Source: Solirubrobacterales bacterium
GTDB lineage: Bacteria; Actinomycetota; Thermoleophilia; Solirubrobacterales; 70-9
DNA length: 64,000 nt
Assembly: GCA_030152805.1 (NCBI GenBank)
Contig: JASLIG010000088.1
Span: forward strand, 5,859 to 69,858
Direction: 5' to 3'
Shown here: piece after piece, positions 19,213 to 27,401 of the stretch
Numbering within the stretch: the first letter of the stretch is position 1
Layout of the letters: each line of letters begins with the position of its first letter
Translations under genes and position numbers: made by a program
Notes under the pieces: model-generated
What the model was told of the DNA's origin: nothing
The model's input: the letters and a program-made list of their open reading frames with translations, nothing else
Databases searched by the model: none

Positions 19213-19233
19213 TTTGCTATACTAATTACCAAA
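19213..19233. promoter_or_regulatory. Probable MarR operator overlapping a -10 box
   Basis: An AT-rich 21-bp imperfect palindrome of form TTTG-N-TA-N7-TA-N-CAAA lies 11 bases before the marR-like ATG. It contains TATACT (19218-19223), a good -10 hexamer. Binding here would block RNA polymerase, giving autoregulation of the regulator and the coupled MFS gene. The low local GC in a high-GC genome supports a promoter. Confidence 0.65.
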
Positions 19234-19244
19234 GCTAATCAATC

Positions 19245-19697
19245 ATGCGAAATGCTTCCGAGACATCCCTGACCGAGCTCGCCGCGAGGCTGCGGATGGG
19301 GATCGTGCGCACGGCGCGGCGGTTGCGCCAGGAGGCGGCGGCCGAGGCCAGCGGCCTCACCCCGACCTCGACGGCGGCGCTGGCGACGATCGAGCTGCAT
19401 GGGCCGTTGACGCCCAGCGAGCTCGCCGAGCTCGAGCGGGTGAAGCGGCCGACGATCACCCGCACGCTCGCCTGCCTCGAGCGGGAGGGGTTGATCGAGC
19501 GCACCCCGGATCCCGCCGACGGCCGCAGCACCCTGGTCAGCGTCAACGCCGCCGGCCGCGAGCGGCTGCGCCGCCTGCGCGGCCGCAAGAACGCCTACCT
19601 GGCGCGGCGCATGCGCGACCTGCCGGGCGATGAGCTGCGCACGCTCGAGCGCGCCGCCGAGATTCTCGAGCAGATACTCGAAGGTGAGAGGCGGTGA
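19245..19697 (+). CDS. MarR-family transcriptional regulator
   Basis: A 150-aa winged-helix regulator. The recognition region spans about 50-85 (LTPSELAELERVKRPTITRTLACLEREGLIER) and the wing is TPDPADGRSTLVSVNAAG. Terminal helices would form the dimer interface. It overlaps the following MFS gene at GTGA, so the pair is coupled. By analogy with MarR systems it probably represses the pair through the palindrome just upstream and is released by the transporter's substrate. Confidence 0.9.
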   Translation: MRNASETSLTELAARLRMGIVRTARRLRQEAAAEASGLTPTSTAALATIELHGPLTPSELAELERVKRPTITRTLACLEREGLIERTPDPADGRSTLVSVNAAGRERLRRLRGRKNAYLARRMRDLPGDELRTLERAAEILEQILEGERR

Positions 19698-21004
19698 GCG
19701 CCAAGATCGACGCGGTGACTTCCGGGGGTTCGAATCCGCGTCGATCGTGGCGCTCGCCCATTGTTCTCAGACGCAGCTTCGACTCGCTCGCGGTCCCCAA
19801 CTACCGGCGCTACTTCATCGGCCAGCTGGTCTCGCTATCGGGCAACTGGATGCAGACGGTCGCCGCGATCTGGCTGATCCTCAGCCTCACCGGCAGCGGC
19901 GTCGCCGTCGGCCTGACCACGGCGCTGCAGTTCCTGCCGATGCTGCTCTTCGGCGCCTGGGGCGGCCTCCTCGCCGACCGCTTCGCCAAGCGGCGACTGC
20001 TGATGGCCACCCAGGCCCTGATGGCGATCCCCGCACTCGGCCTCTTCGCCGTCACCGCCGCTGGGATCGCCGCACCCTGGATGGTCTACGTCGCCGTCTT
20101 CGCGATGGGCTCCGTCAACGCGGTCGACAACCCGACCCGGCAGAGCTTCGCGATCGAGATGGTCGGGCCCGACCGGGTCGTCAACGCGGTCAGCCTCAAC
20201 AGCGTGATCGTGCAGTCGGCCCGGGTCGTCGGCCCGGCCTTTGCCGGCCTGCTGATCGCGGGGCTCGGCGTCGGCCCGTGCTTTGCCGTCAACGCCCTCT
20301 CCTTCGTGGCGATGATCCTCGCCCTCTGGGCCATGGACCCAGCCGAGCTGCGGACGGCGCCGATGGCGACGAGGGAGCCGGGCGCGATCCGCGCCGGGCT
20401 GCGCTACGTGCGCTCGACCCCGGAGCTGGCGATCCCGCTGGCGCTGATGGCCCTCGTCGGCACCTTCGGTTTCAACTTCCAGGTGGTCCTGCCGCTGCTC
20501 GCCCGCTTCAGCTTCGGCGGTGGCGCCGGCGTTTACGCCGCCCTGGTCTCGGCGATGGCGGTCGGCTCTGTGGCCGGAGCCCTGATAATCGGCTCGCACG
20601 GACGCACCAGCCCGCGCCTGATCGCCGGCGCGGCGCTCGCCTTCGGCGGTGCCGGCCTGTTGGCCGCGGCCGCCCCGGCGATGGCGGTCGAGATCGTCGC
20701 CCTCGTTCTCCTCGGCGCCGCCTCGGTCGCCTTCGCCGCGACGATCAACTCGTCCCTGCAGTTGACGGTGGCTCCCCACATGCGCGGCCGCGTAATGGCC
20801 CTCTACTCGGTCGTCTTCCTGGGCTCGACCCCGATCGGCGCCCCCCTGACCGGCTGGCTCTCCCAGACCTACGACCCCCGCTGGGCGCTGATGCTGGCCG
20901 CGATCTCCGGCCTATCAGCGGCTTGGGCGGCACGCGTCTGTTTTGCCCGCATGCACGCCCGAAGCAAGCCAGCTGAAGCGCGCGGGGAACCGGCGGCCGC
21001 CTGA
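19694..21004 (+). CDS. MFS transporter (EntS/MFS_3-like exporter)
   Basis: A 436-aa membrane protein with about 12 hydrophobic segments. The MFS signature between helices 2 and 3 is GGLLADRFAKRRLL (about residues 95-108). RRSFDSLAVPNYRRYFIGQLVSLSGNWMQ precedes and forms helix 1, typical of the EntS/MFS_3 branch of drug and siderophore exporters. VDNPTRQSFAIEMVG in the helix 4-5 region supports the same branch. The substrate is unknown; control by the adjacent MarR regulator suggests export of a toxic small molecule. It ends before a strong bidirectional hairpin. Confidence 0.9.
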   Translation: MSAKIDAVTSGGSNPRRSWRSPIVLRRSFDSLAVPNYRRYFIGQLVSLSGNWMQTVAAIWLILSLTGSGVAVGLTTALQFLPMLLFGAWGGLLADRFAKRRLLMATQALMAIPALGLFAVTAAGIAAPWMVYVAVFAMGSVNAVDNPTRQSFAIEMVGPDRVVNAVSLNSVIVQSARVVGPAFAGLLIAGLGVGPCFAVNALSFVAMILALWAMDPAELRTAPMATREPGAIRAGLRYVRSTPELAIPLALMALVGTFGFNFQVVLPLLARFSFGGGAGVYAALVSAMAVGSVAGALIIGSHGRTSPRLIAGAALAFGGAGLLAAAAPAMAVEIVALVLLGAASVAFAATINSSLQLTVAPHMRGRVMALYSVVFLGSTPIGAPLTGWLSQTYDPRWALMLAAISGLSAAWAARVCFARMHARSKPAEARGEPAAA

Positions 21005-21035
21005 GCTTCTGCGGGGAGCCGCCGGACGTGTTGGA

Positions 21036-21102
21036 GCGCCGGGGAGAGGGGGTTCGGCGGACACTCCCCGCTTTTGTCCGACGAACCCCCTCTCCCCGGC
21101 GC
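21036..21102. terminator. Bidirectional terminator hairpin between convergent genes
   Basis: The arms are 21036-21063 and 21075-21102. They pair over 28 bp with a single mismatch (the outer 21 bp are perfect), around an 11-base loop. It sits between the MFS stop (21004) and the stop of the binding-protein gene on the other strand (21110). The position and symmetry suit termination from both sides, though there is no clear T tract. Confidence 0.7.
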
Positions 21103-21109
21103 CTAACCC

Positions 21110-22108
21110 CTACCCGACGTACCCCGCCGACTTCAGATATTCGCCCGCCACCTGCTTAGCCGACTTCTTTTCGAGTTCAACCCGAGCATTGAGCTCCTGC
21201 ACGACCGGCAGCGTCAACCCCTTCTGCACCGCGACGATCGTCTTTTCGTAGTCCGGCCCAGCCTTTTTGGCCGTTGACTGATCGGTGATGAAGACGACGT
21301 TGCCGGCCGGGAAGACTTCCTTGTCATCTTCGAGGATCACGAACTTGTCTTTCTCGGCAGACAGCTGCGGATCGGTCGTAAAGAGGATCGAGAGGTCGGC
21401 CTGCCCCTTTTCGAGGACGGTGTAGCGGAGGCCGATGTCGACCGGGTGGAAGGACTTGAATTTGAGCCCGTAATACTTTTCGAGCCCGGCCAGGCAGTCG
21501 ATTCGCTGGCGGCACTCGGGCGAGCCGTAGAGGCTCATGCTTTCGGACTTGCCTTCCAGGTCGGAGACCGTTTCCAGGCCTTCTTCTTCGGCGAATTTCG
21601 TCGTCGTGCCGACCGCGTTGGCGCTGGAGAACGGCGTCGGCGGGAAGGCGGTCAGGCCGTCTTTTTCGAGTTCCGCCTTCGCCTTTTCGTAGGCCGCCTG
21701 GGCGTCGGCCGGGACTTCGCCAGGTTCGAGGCCGAACAGGGACTCGAGGGCGGTGCTGGTGTATTCGGGGTAGCCGGAGATCTCTCCCTGCTTCAGCGTT
21801 TTCAGGGCGATCGTTTCCGAGCCGAGGCCCAGATCCGTCTTGATCTTGTAGCCGGCGGCTTCGAGGGCCTGGGCGTAGATCTCGCCGGTGATTTCCGATT
21901 CGGCGAAGTTCTTCGAGCCGATCGTCAGGGTGACCTTGCCGTTGGCGGGATTGGAGGCGATCGCCCCCCCTCCACCGCCGCCTTCGGCCGCTGTCGATTC
22001 CCCACTGGTGTCGTCGTCGCTGCTGCCGCAGGCGGCGACACCGAGGCTCAGGACGAGCGCGAGCAGCATTGTCCCCAGGGCACTCAACCGGGTTGTCTTG
22101 GTCCTCAT
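21110..22108 (-). CDS. opuCC: OpuC/ProX-type osmolyte-binding lipoprotein
   Basis: A 332-aa substrate-binding protein from ATG 22108. A signal peptide ends in the lipobox LGVAAC near residue 27, followed by a Ser/Gly-rich tether. The domain starts with VTLTIGSKNFAESEITGEIYAQALEAAGY, the hallmark of OpuAC/ProX glycine betaine, choline or carnitine binders, and keeps the YPEYTSTALESL region. It is the last gene of a four-gene ABC operon (ATPase, permease, permease, binding protein). The ligand cannot be fixed from sequence alone. Confidence 0.9.
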   Translation of the reverse strand: MRTKTTRLSALGTMLLALVLSLGVAACGSSDDDTSGESTAAEGGGGGGAIASNPANGKVTLTIGSKNFAESEITGEIYAQALEAAGYKIKTDLGLGSETIALKTLKQGEISGYPEYTSTALESLFGLEPGEVPADAQAAYEKAKAELEKDGLTAFPPTPFSSANAVGTTTKFAEEEGLETVSDLEGKSESMSLYGSPECRQRIDCLAGLEKYYGLKFKSFHPVDIGLRYTVLEKGQADLSILFTTDPQLSAEKDKFVILEDDKEVFPAGNVVFITDQSTAKKAGPDYEKTIVAVQKGLTLPVVQELNARVELEKKSAKQVAGEYLKSAGYVG

Positions 22109-22137
22109 CGAGTGATCCTCTCTTGGTTGGTTACATC

Positions 22138-22860
22138 TCATGCGGGCCTCAGCTTCAGCCCCTTCGAAGTCAGGCGGCGCTGCAGCAGGGCGAGCAGGAG
22201 CTCGAGCGCCAGCGCCATCACAGCGACGACGATCGCCCCGGCCACGACGCCGTTCTCGCCGTAGACGTTTTCGTTGATGATGTAGTCGCCGAGGGTCAGC
22301 ACGCCGGCCAGTGGCGCGATCGTGGCCGTGGCGACTATCGCGATCGTCGCCAGCCGGATGCCGGCCATCAGGGTCGGGATCGCGAGCGGCACCTCGACCT
22401 TGAAGAGGATCTCGCGCTCGGTCATCCCGATTCCGCGAGCCGCCTCCACCGGGGCGCGGTCGACCTGGCGAATGCCGACGAAGGCGTTGGTGAGGATCGG
22501 GGGGATGCCGAGGACGGCGAGTGCGATCGTCAAGTTGAGCGTGCCGACGCCGATCGCCGCCGCCATGAAGGCGATTAGGGCCAGCTCGGGGATAGCCCGC
22601 CCGGCGTTGCCGAGACCGACCGCCAGCAGCTCGCCGACTCCCTTGTGCCCGAGGTAGAGGCCGGCCGGCAGCGCCAGGACCATCGAGAGCGCCAGGGCGA
22701 AGACGGTCACTTCGAGCTGCGTGAGCGCCAGTTCGAGGGTCTGATCGAGGCCGCCGACCAGCTTGCCACCGGTCACGTTGGACGGCTGGGGCTCGAAGAT
22801 GAATTCGAGCGCGCCCTGGATCGAGCCAAGCGGGAGCTGCGAAACGATGGTGGCGATCAC
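22138..22860 (-). CDS. OpuC-type ABC transporter permease
   Basis: A 240-aa permease with about six helices. The cytoplasmic coupling loop is VEAARGIGMTEREILFKVEVPLAIPTLMAGIR (about 140-172), matching OpuCB/OpuCD. It forms the membrane channel together with the adjacent permease. The start overlaps the end of the upstream permease gene by 4 bases (ATGA), showing translational coupling. The binding-protein gene begins 29 bases after its stop. Confidence 0.9.
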   Translation of the reverse strand: MIATIVSQLPLGSIQGALEFIFEPQPSNVTGGKLVGGLDQTLELALTQLEVTVFALALSMVLALPAGLYLGHKGVGELLAVGLGNAGRAIPELALIAFMAAAIGVGTLNLTIALAVLGIPPILTNAFVGIRQVDRAPVEAARGIGMTEREILFKVEVPLAIPTLMAGIRLATIAIVATATIAPLAGVLTLGDYIINENVYGENGVVAGAIVVAVMALALELLLALLQRRLTSKGLKLRPA

Positions 22861-23594
22861 GCCCGGGCCACCCTTTCCCAGGGGGTGACGAGATGCTGGA
22901 TCGTGAGCAGGATCACGTCAAAGGCGAGCGCCATCAGGATCGCGATCCCACCGGCGATGATGATGTTGGTCTTGAAGTCGATCCCGCCCTGCAGGATCGG
23001 CACTCCCAGGCCGCCGCCCCCGGCGAACACGGCGAGGGTCGCGATCGCGACCGTGCTGACCGTCGCGATCCGCAGGCCGGCGATGATCTCCCGTGTCGCC
23101 AGCGGCAGCTCGACCCGCCAGAGGATCTGGCGGTCGGTCTGGCCGATGCCCTTGGCGGCTTCCTTGACGGAGGCTGGGACGTTGGAGAGGCCGACGATCG
23201 TGTTGCGGTAGATGACCTGCAGGTTGAAAGCGGTGAGGGCGATGACCGCCGTGTCGACGCCGCGGCCGGTGAAGGGGAGGAGGAGGAAGAAGAAGGCGAC
23301 GCTGGGGACCGTGTAGAGGACGCCGGTCGCCGCCAGCAGGGGTGACCGCAGCCAGCGGCGGCGATGGGCGAGCAGGGCGAGGGTAAAGGCGATCGCGAAG
23401 CCGAACAGCACGGCGAGCGCGACCAGCTCCAGGTGCTGGACGGTAGGCGTCCCGTAGCGATCGATGTTTTCCTTCGCCCAGTTGAAGCAGAAGAGCTTGC
23501 CGGTCGCCTGGCAGGGGAGGGTGTCGGAGGTTCGTTCCTGGAAGAAGTCTTTACCGACTTCGCCAACCGCGGCGAGGGTGGTGAAGCTAGCCAT
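22857..23594 (-). CDS. OpuC-type ABC transporter permease, second
   Basis: A 245-aa permease from ATG 23594 (MASFTTLAAVGEVGKDFF); in-frame sequence upstream belongs to the overlapping ATPase gene. The coupling loop is VKEAAKGIGQTDRQILWRVELPLATREIIAGLR, parallel to that of its partner. An unusual Cys pair (LPCQATGKLFCFNW) lies in the N-terminal periplasmic-side region and could form a disulfide. It overlaps opuCA by 8 bases and the next permease by 4. Confidence 0.9.
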   Translation of the reverse strand: MASFTTLAAVGEVGKDFFQERTSDTLPCQATGKLFCFNWAKENIDRYGTPTVQHLELVALAVLFGFAIAFTLALLAHRRRWLRSPLLAATGVLYTVPSVAFFFLLLPFTGRGVDTAVIALTAFNLQVIYRNTIVGLSNVPASVKEAAKGIGQTDRQILWRVELPLATREIIAGLRIATVSTVAIATLAVFAGGGGLGVPILQGGIDFKTNIIIAGGIAILMALAFDVILLTIQHLVTPWERVARA

Positions 23595-24777
23595 GCGGTC
23601 GCTCCGTCGCCGGGTGCTCCTCCGTCTTCGCCGCCGGCGAGCCGAGGAACTCGGAGATGATCTCGACCGAGAGCACGCCGGCAATGCGGCCCTCGTGGTC
23701 GGCGACGGCCGCGTACTGGGCCTCTCCCTGCAGCAGGTCGGCGAGCGCGTCGCGCATCACGTCGTCGCGGTCGAGCAGGGGGCCGAGCGGGGAGTCCGGC
23801 TTGGCGGGGACGTGCTCGGCCGCGAGGTCGCGCTCCGACAGCCAGCCAATCGGATGGCGCTCCCCGTCAACCAGGAGGGGATAGGGGACCTCGGCTCCCG
23901 CCAGCTTCGCCCGCACCTCGGCGGTCGGCTGACCGACGTAGGCAAGGGGGGCCTCCCAGAGGTCGATGTCGACGACCCGCATCAGGGCCAGGCGCTTCAG
24001 CGCCCGGTCGGCGCCGACGAAGTCCTCGACGAACTCGTCTGCGGGGTCCATCAGCAGCTCGGCCGGGGTCGCGTACTGGGCGACCCTGCCGCCCTCGCGC
24101 ATGATCGCGATCCGGTCACCCATCTTGATCGCCTCGTCGATGTCGTGGGTGACGAAGAGGACGGTCTTGCCGATCTCCGCCTGCAGGCGCAGGAACTCGT
24201 TCTGCAGGCGTTCGCGGTTGATCGGGTCGATCGCGCCGAAGGGCTCGTCCATCAGCATCACCGGCGGGTCGGCGGCGAGGGCGCGGGCGACGCCGACGCG
24301 CTGCTGCTGGCCGCCCGAGAGCTGCGCCGGGTAGCGGGCGCCGAGCTCGGGATCGAGGCCGACCAGCTCGAGCAGCTCGGCGCTGCGCGCCGCGGCGCGT
24401 TCCTTCTTCCAGCCGAGCAGCTGCGGCACCGCGGCGACGTTCTCGGCGATCGTGCGGTGGGGAAAGAGGCCGATCTGCTGGATCACGTAGCCGATCTCGC
24501 GGCGCAGCTGGGCGGGATTGCGGTCGCGTACCGAGCGGTCGCCGATGAATATGTCGCCCGCGGTCAGCTCGACCGTGCGATTGACCAACCGCATCGCGGT
24601 CGTCTTGCCGCAGCCGGAGGGCCCGACGAGGACGCAGATCTCACCCGCTGGGACCTCCAGGGTGAGGTCCTCGACCGCGGCGACCGCAGAGTCGCCGTAG
24701 CGCTTGGTGGCGCCTGCGTAGCGGACGGCGGAAGCGGCGCTGCTCGACCGTCGGTCAGTCAGCTCGTCGCTGGGCAC
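23587..24777 (-). CDS. opuCA: Glycine betaine/osmolyte ABC transporter ATPase with CBS domains
   Basis: A 396-aa ATPase starting at GTG 24777. Walker A is GPSGCGKTT (about 53-61), the Q-loop IQQIGLFPH, the signature LSGGQQQRVGVARAL and Walker B MLMDEPFGAIDP. The C-terminal 130 residues form tandem CBS modules (RDLAAEHVPAK through DHEGRIAGVLSVEIISEF), which in OpuA-type importers sense ionic strength and gate transport. First gene of the four-gene operon. The palindromic repeat copy A lies upstream, between it and the preceding same-strand gene. Confidence 0.92.
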   Translation of the reverse strand: MPSDELTDRRSSSAASAVRYAGATKRYGDSAVAAVEDLTLEVPAGEICVLVGPSGCGKTTAMRLVNRTVELTAGDIFIGDRSVRDRNPAQLRREIGYVIQQIGLFPHRTIAENVAAVPQLLGWKKERAAARSAELLELVGLDPELGARYPAQLSGGQQQRVGVARALAADPPVMLMDEPFGAIDPINRERLQNEFLRLQAEIGKTVLFVTHDIDEAIKMGDRIAIMREGGRVAQYATPAELLMDPADEFVEDFVGADRALKRLALMRVVDIDLWEAPLAYVGQPTAEVRAKLAGAEVPYPLLVDGERHPIGWLSERDLAAEHVPAKPDSPLGPLLDRDDVMRDALADLLQGEAQYAAVADHEGRIAGVLSVEIISEFLGSPAAKTEEHPATERPHG

Positions 24778-24808
24778 TCGGCACGAGCCTATACCCCGTG
24801 AGTGTTCG

Positions 24809-24929
24809 GCCTAGGCCTATCCCGGCAGGGGTTTCGCTTAACTTTTTCGGTGGTGACGCACCGGCTGCCGCCGCAAGGGATTGCCGAAAAAGTACAAGAC
24901 GCTTCACCCCTACCGGGATAGGCCTAGGC
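24809..24929. repeat. Palindromic intergenic element, copy A
   Basis: Outer arms 24809-24832 and 24906-24929 pair over 24 bp with one mismatch. An inner stem ACTTTTTCGG (24841-24850) pairs with CCGAAAAAGT (24884-24893). The loop is 33 bases. Conserved flanks between outer and inner stems (TTTCGCTTA and ACAAGACGCTTC) match copies B (36098-36215) and C (39082-39194). Its right end overlaps the TAG stop of the ArsP-like permease gene on the minus strand. The nature of the element is unknown; see findings. Confidence 0.85.
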
Positions 24930-26069
24930 GTGGGCCGGGCAGCTTTGAGGCGCGGCGGTGTTGCGCCTGGAGAGCCAGAAAAGGGCTGCAAAGACGACCG
25001 TGCCGAGGACGTTGAGCACCAGCTTGTAGTCGAGCTCCACCGAGCCGAAGACGTCCTCGCGGCTGGGCCGCGTCTCCGGGATCAGGCCGGCGGCGCTGAA
25101 GAGGGCGTCGACGGCGAGAGCGGCGGCGATCATCGTCACCAGCATCAGGGCGACGATCCGCACGGTGAAGGCCCAGCCGTAGTACTTGCGGTAGATCGCC
25201 ACGATCGGCAGCACGATCAGGTCGGCGAAGATGAACGCCATCACGCCGGCGAAGCTGATCCCACCTGACCAGAGCACGGCTGCGAGGGGCACGTTGCCGA
25301 TCGAGCAGACGAAGCTGAGTACCGCGATCAGCGGCCCGACGATTACGTTCTCGAGCGCGTTCAGCCAACCCGGTGCGTCGGTGATGAAGAGACTGTTGAA
25401 GAAGTCGTCGCTGAGCAGGCCGATGAAGCCGGCGAGCAGGAAGCCGACGCTGATCTCCTTCCAGAGCATCCGCCAGTCGCCGCGGAAGTTGAGCGCGACC
25501 TCGGCCCAGCCGGCGGTCGAGGTGACGCGCTCGCGCCAACCGGGCGCTGGCCTGGCGTCGTCGCCGTGGCCATGGTCGTGGTCGTGTCCGGCATCGGCCC
25601 GCTGGGCGTGCGCCCGCGCCTGCTCCTCCAGCCGCGGCGAGACGAAGAAACGCAGCAGCGCCGTCATCAGCACGATCATCACGATGCCGCCGAGGTACTC
25701 GGCGAGCGTGAACTGCCAGCCGAGCAGCACCCAGAGCACCAGCCCCAGCTCCCAGACCAGGTTGGTCGAGGCGAACTGGAAGGCGAGCGCGGCGGCCGCG
25801 GAGGCGCCCTTCTGGAACAGGCTCTTGGCGATCGCGATCGCCGCGTAGGAGCAGGAGGAGGAGGCGGCGCCGAGGCCGGTGGCCCAGGCAACCGGGCGCG
25901 CCCCGTCGCCGGCCATCGTCGCCTCGATCCGCTCGCGCGGTACCCAGGCCTGGACGATCGCGGAGATCGCGAAACCGAGGACCAACGCCCACCAGACCTC
26001 GTAGGCCATCAGCAGGGACTGCTTGAGGCCCTCCAGGATCGTGTCGGCGACGTCGACCATGCGGACCAC
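24924..26069 (-). CDS. ArsP/YraQ-type (DUF318) permease with His-rich loop
   Basis: A 381-aa predicted permease with 8-10 membrane helices. The family hallmarks are two inverted blocks: GLGAASSSCSYAAIAIAKSLFQKGA (about 65-90) and VCSIGNVPLAAVLWSGGISFAGVMAFIFADLI (about 250-280), each with a conserved Cys. The central cytoplasmic loop carries a His/Asp cluster (GHDHDHGHGDD), suggesting metal binding. ArsP exports organoarsenicals, and other members are linked to sulfur or metal traffic. A CsoR-type operator lies 8 bases before its ATG, so copper or persulfide control is likely. Confidence 0.85.
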   Translation of the reverse strand: MVRMVDVADTILEGLKQSLLMAYEVWWALVLGFAISAIVQAWVPRERIEATMAGDGARPVAWATGLGAASSSCSYAAIAIAKSLFQKGASAAAALAFQFASTNLVWELGLVLWVLLGWQFTLAEYLGGIVMIVLMTALLRFFVSPRLEEQARAHAQRADAGHDHDHGHGDDARPAPGWRERVTSTAGWAEVALNFRGDWRMLWKEISVGFLLAGFIGLLSDDFFNSLFITDAPGWLNALENVIVGPLIAVLSFVCSIGNVPLAAVLWSGGISFAGVMAFIFADLIVLPIVAIYRKYYGWAFTVRIVALMLVTMIAAALAVDALFSAAGLIPETRPSREDVFGSVELDYKLVLNVLGTVVFAALFWLSRRNTAAPQSCPAHA

Positions 26070-26077
26070 CGTACCAT

Positions 26078-26094
26078 ATACCCCCAGGGGGTAT
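26078..26094. promoter_or_regulatory. CsoR/CstR-type operator
   Basis: A perfect 17-base dyad ATACCCCCAGGGGGTAT lies in the 30-bp gap between the amidohydrolase stop (26100) and the permease ATG (26069, minus strand). TACCCC(C)-N-(G)GGGGTA dyads are the recognised sites of CsoR-family repressors, which sense Cu(I), formaldehyde or persulfide. No csoR gene is seen in the window, so a regulator in trans is expected. Confidence 0.75.
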
Positions 26095-26099
26095 CTAGA

Positions 26100-27401
26100 T
26101 CAGCCGATGCCGAGGCGCCGCGCGCGCTCCACGGCGCGGGCGGCGATCTCCTCGCCGCCAGGAACCTCACCGCCCCGCATCAGCACCTGTCCGCCAACCA
26201 CCGTCGTATCCACGATCGAACCGCTTGCCGCGTAGACCAGGTCTGAGTGGATGTCGCCAAGGCTCAACTCCGGCGATCCCGTCCGCAGCAGGAGGAAGTC
26301 CGCAGGCTCCCCGACGCCGGGTGCAACGTTTTGCGGTCCCCCTGGGTGCTCAGCGCGTTGCACCTCGCCGGGGTTCCCGTGGAGGAGCGGTGCGCATGCG
26401 CCGGTGGCGATTCGCCAGGCCTCCGCAGCCGGGAGCACCGTGGGGTCGCGACTGGCGTGGCGCTGGCAGAGGGCGAAGACCTTGAGGTCGGCGAGCAGAT
26501 CGAGCGAGTCGTTGGAGCCTGGGCCGTCGCTGCCGAGGCCGACGGCGACGCCGGCTTGCCGGGCGGCGGGGTAGGGGAAGACGCCGCCCACGGCCAGCTT
26601 CATGTTGGCGACCGGGTTGGTGACGACCGTGCAGCCGCGCTCGGCGATCAGCGCCAGCTCGGTTTCGTCGAGCCAGACGCCGTGGGCCAGGACGGTCCGC
26701 TCGCCGAGCAGGCCCAGCCGGTCGAGGTAGGCGGCCGGGCGCACGCCGTGCTGCTCGAGGCAGTCGGTGACCTCCTGCTCGGTCTCGGCAAGGTGAATGT
26801 GGACCGCCGCGCCCCGCTCGGCTGCCTGTTCGCCCGTCCAGCGCAACAGCTCTTCGCTGACCGTGTAGATCGCGTGCGGCGCCAGTGCGGCGCCGATCTC
26901 GGGGCCGAACTCGTCGAGCTCGTCGAGGTTGCCCAGGGCCGTTGCCTGCATCGTCTTGGTGTTGCCGTCGGCGTCGAAGATCGGCCCGCCGATCGTCGCC
27001 CGCAGCCCGGCGTCGCGCACCGCCCGCGCCGTCGCGCCAGGATGCCAGTACATGTCCCACAAGCGCGCCGTGCCGGTGCGGATCATCTCCAGACAGGCCA
27101 GTCGCGTGCCCCAGTAGACGTCCTCGGGCTCGAGCTTGGCCTCGATCGGCCAGACCACCTCGCGCAGCCAGCGCATCAGCGGCAGGTCTCCGCCGAAGCC
27201 GCGGAAGAGCGTCATCGCTGCGTGCGTGTGACCGTTGAGGAGGGGAGAGACCAGGGGGGCGCCGTCGGCTGCGATCGTCTCGTCGCCGGGCGCCGGCACG
27301 ACATCGGGCCCGAGCGCGACGATCGCTCCGCCCTCGCAGCGCAGGCCCACCGTCTCGCCGTCGAGGACGGCCCCCGTGACGGCGAGCGGCTCCGGGCTCA
27401 C
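26100..27401 (-). CDS. TRZ/ATZ-family amidohydrolase, methylthioadenosine/adenosylhomocysteine deaminase-like
   Basis: A 433-aa zinc hydrolase starting at GTG 27401, overlapping the upstream phosphorylase stop (GTGA). Metal and catalytic motifs are in order: NGHTHAAMTLFRG (HxH), HIHLAETEQE (His and Glu), LAHGVWLDE, and GLGSDGPGSNDSLDLL (catalytic Asp). The 5-methylthioadenosine/S-adenosylhomocysteine deaminases share this pattern. Pairing with a nucleoside phosphorylase suggests it turns methylthioadenosine into methylthioinosine for the partner to split. A chlorohydrolase or guanine deaminase role is less likely. Confidence 0.85.
   Translation of the reverse strand: MSPEPLAVTGAVLDGETVGLRCEGGAIVALGPDVVPAPGDETIAADGAPLVSPLLNGHTHAAMTLFRGFGGDLPLMRWLREVVWPIEAKLEPEDVYWGTRLACLEMIRTGTARLWDMYWHPGATARAVRDAGLRATIGGPIFDADGNTKTMQATALGNLDELDEFGPEIGAALAPHAIYTVSEELLRWTGEQAAERGAAVHIHLAETEQEVTDCLEQHGVRPAAYLDRLGLLGERTVLAHGVWLDETELALIAERGCTVVTNPVANMKLAVGGVFPYPAARQAGVAVGLGSDGPGSNDSLDLLADLKVFALCQRHASRDPTVLPAAEAWRIATGACAPLLHGNPGEVQRAEHPGGPQNVAPGVGEPADFLLLRTGSPELSLGDIHSDLVYAASGSIVDTTVVGGQVLMRGGEVPGGEEIAARAVERARRLGIG

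Noticed and set aside
19721..19745. GGTTCGAATCC, identical to a tRNA T-arm core
   Set aside because: It lies inside the start of the MFS gene. The flanking bases do not form a T stem, and no acceptor, D or anticodon arm can be drawn. Chance match, or at most a very old attachment remnant.
24809..24929. Short open frames across the palindromic elements (LVLFRQ and KKLSETP type peptides) as a conserved small protein
   Set aside because: The peptide similarity is explained by the shared nucleotide sequence of the repeat. There is no consistent start codon or ribosome site, and the stems covary as structure, not codons.
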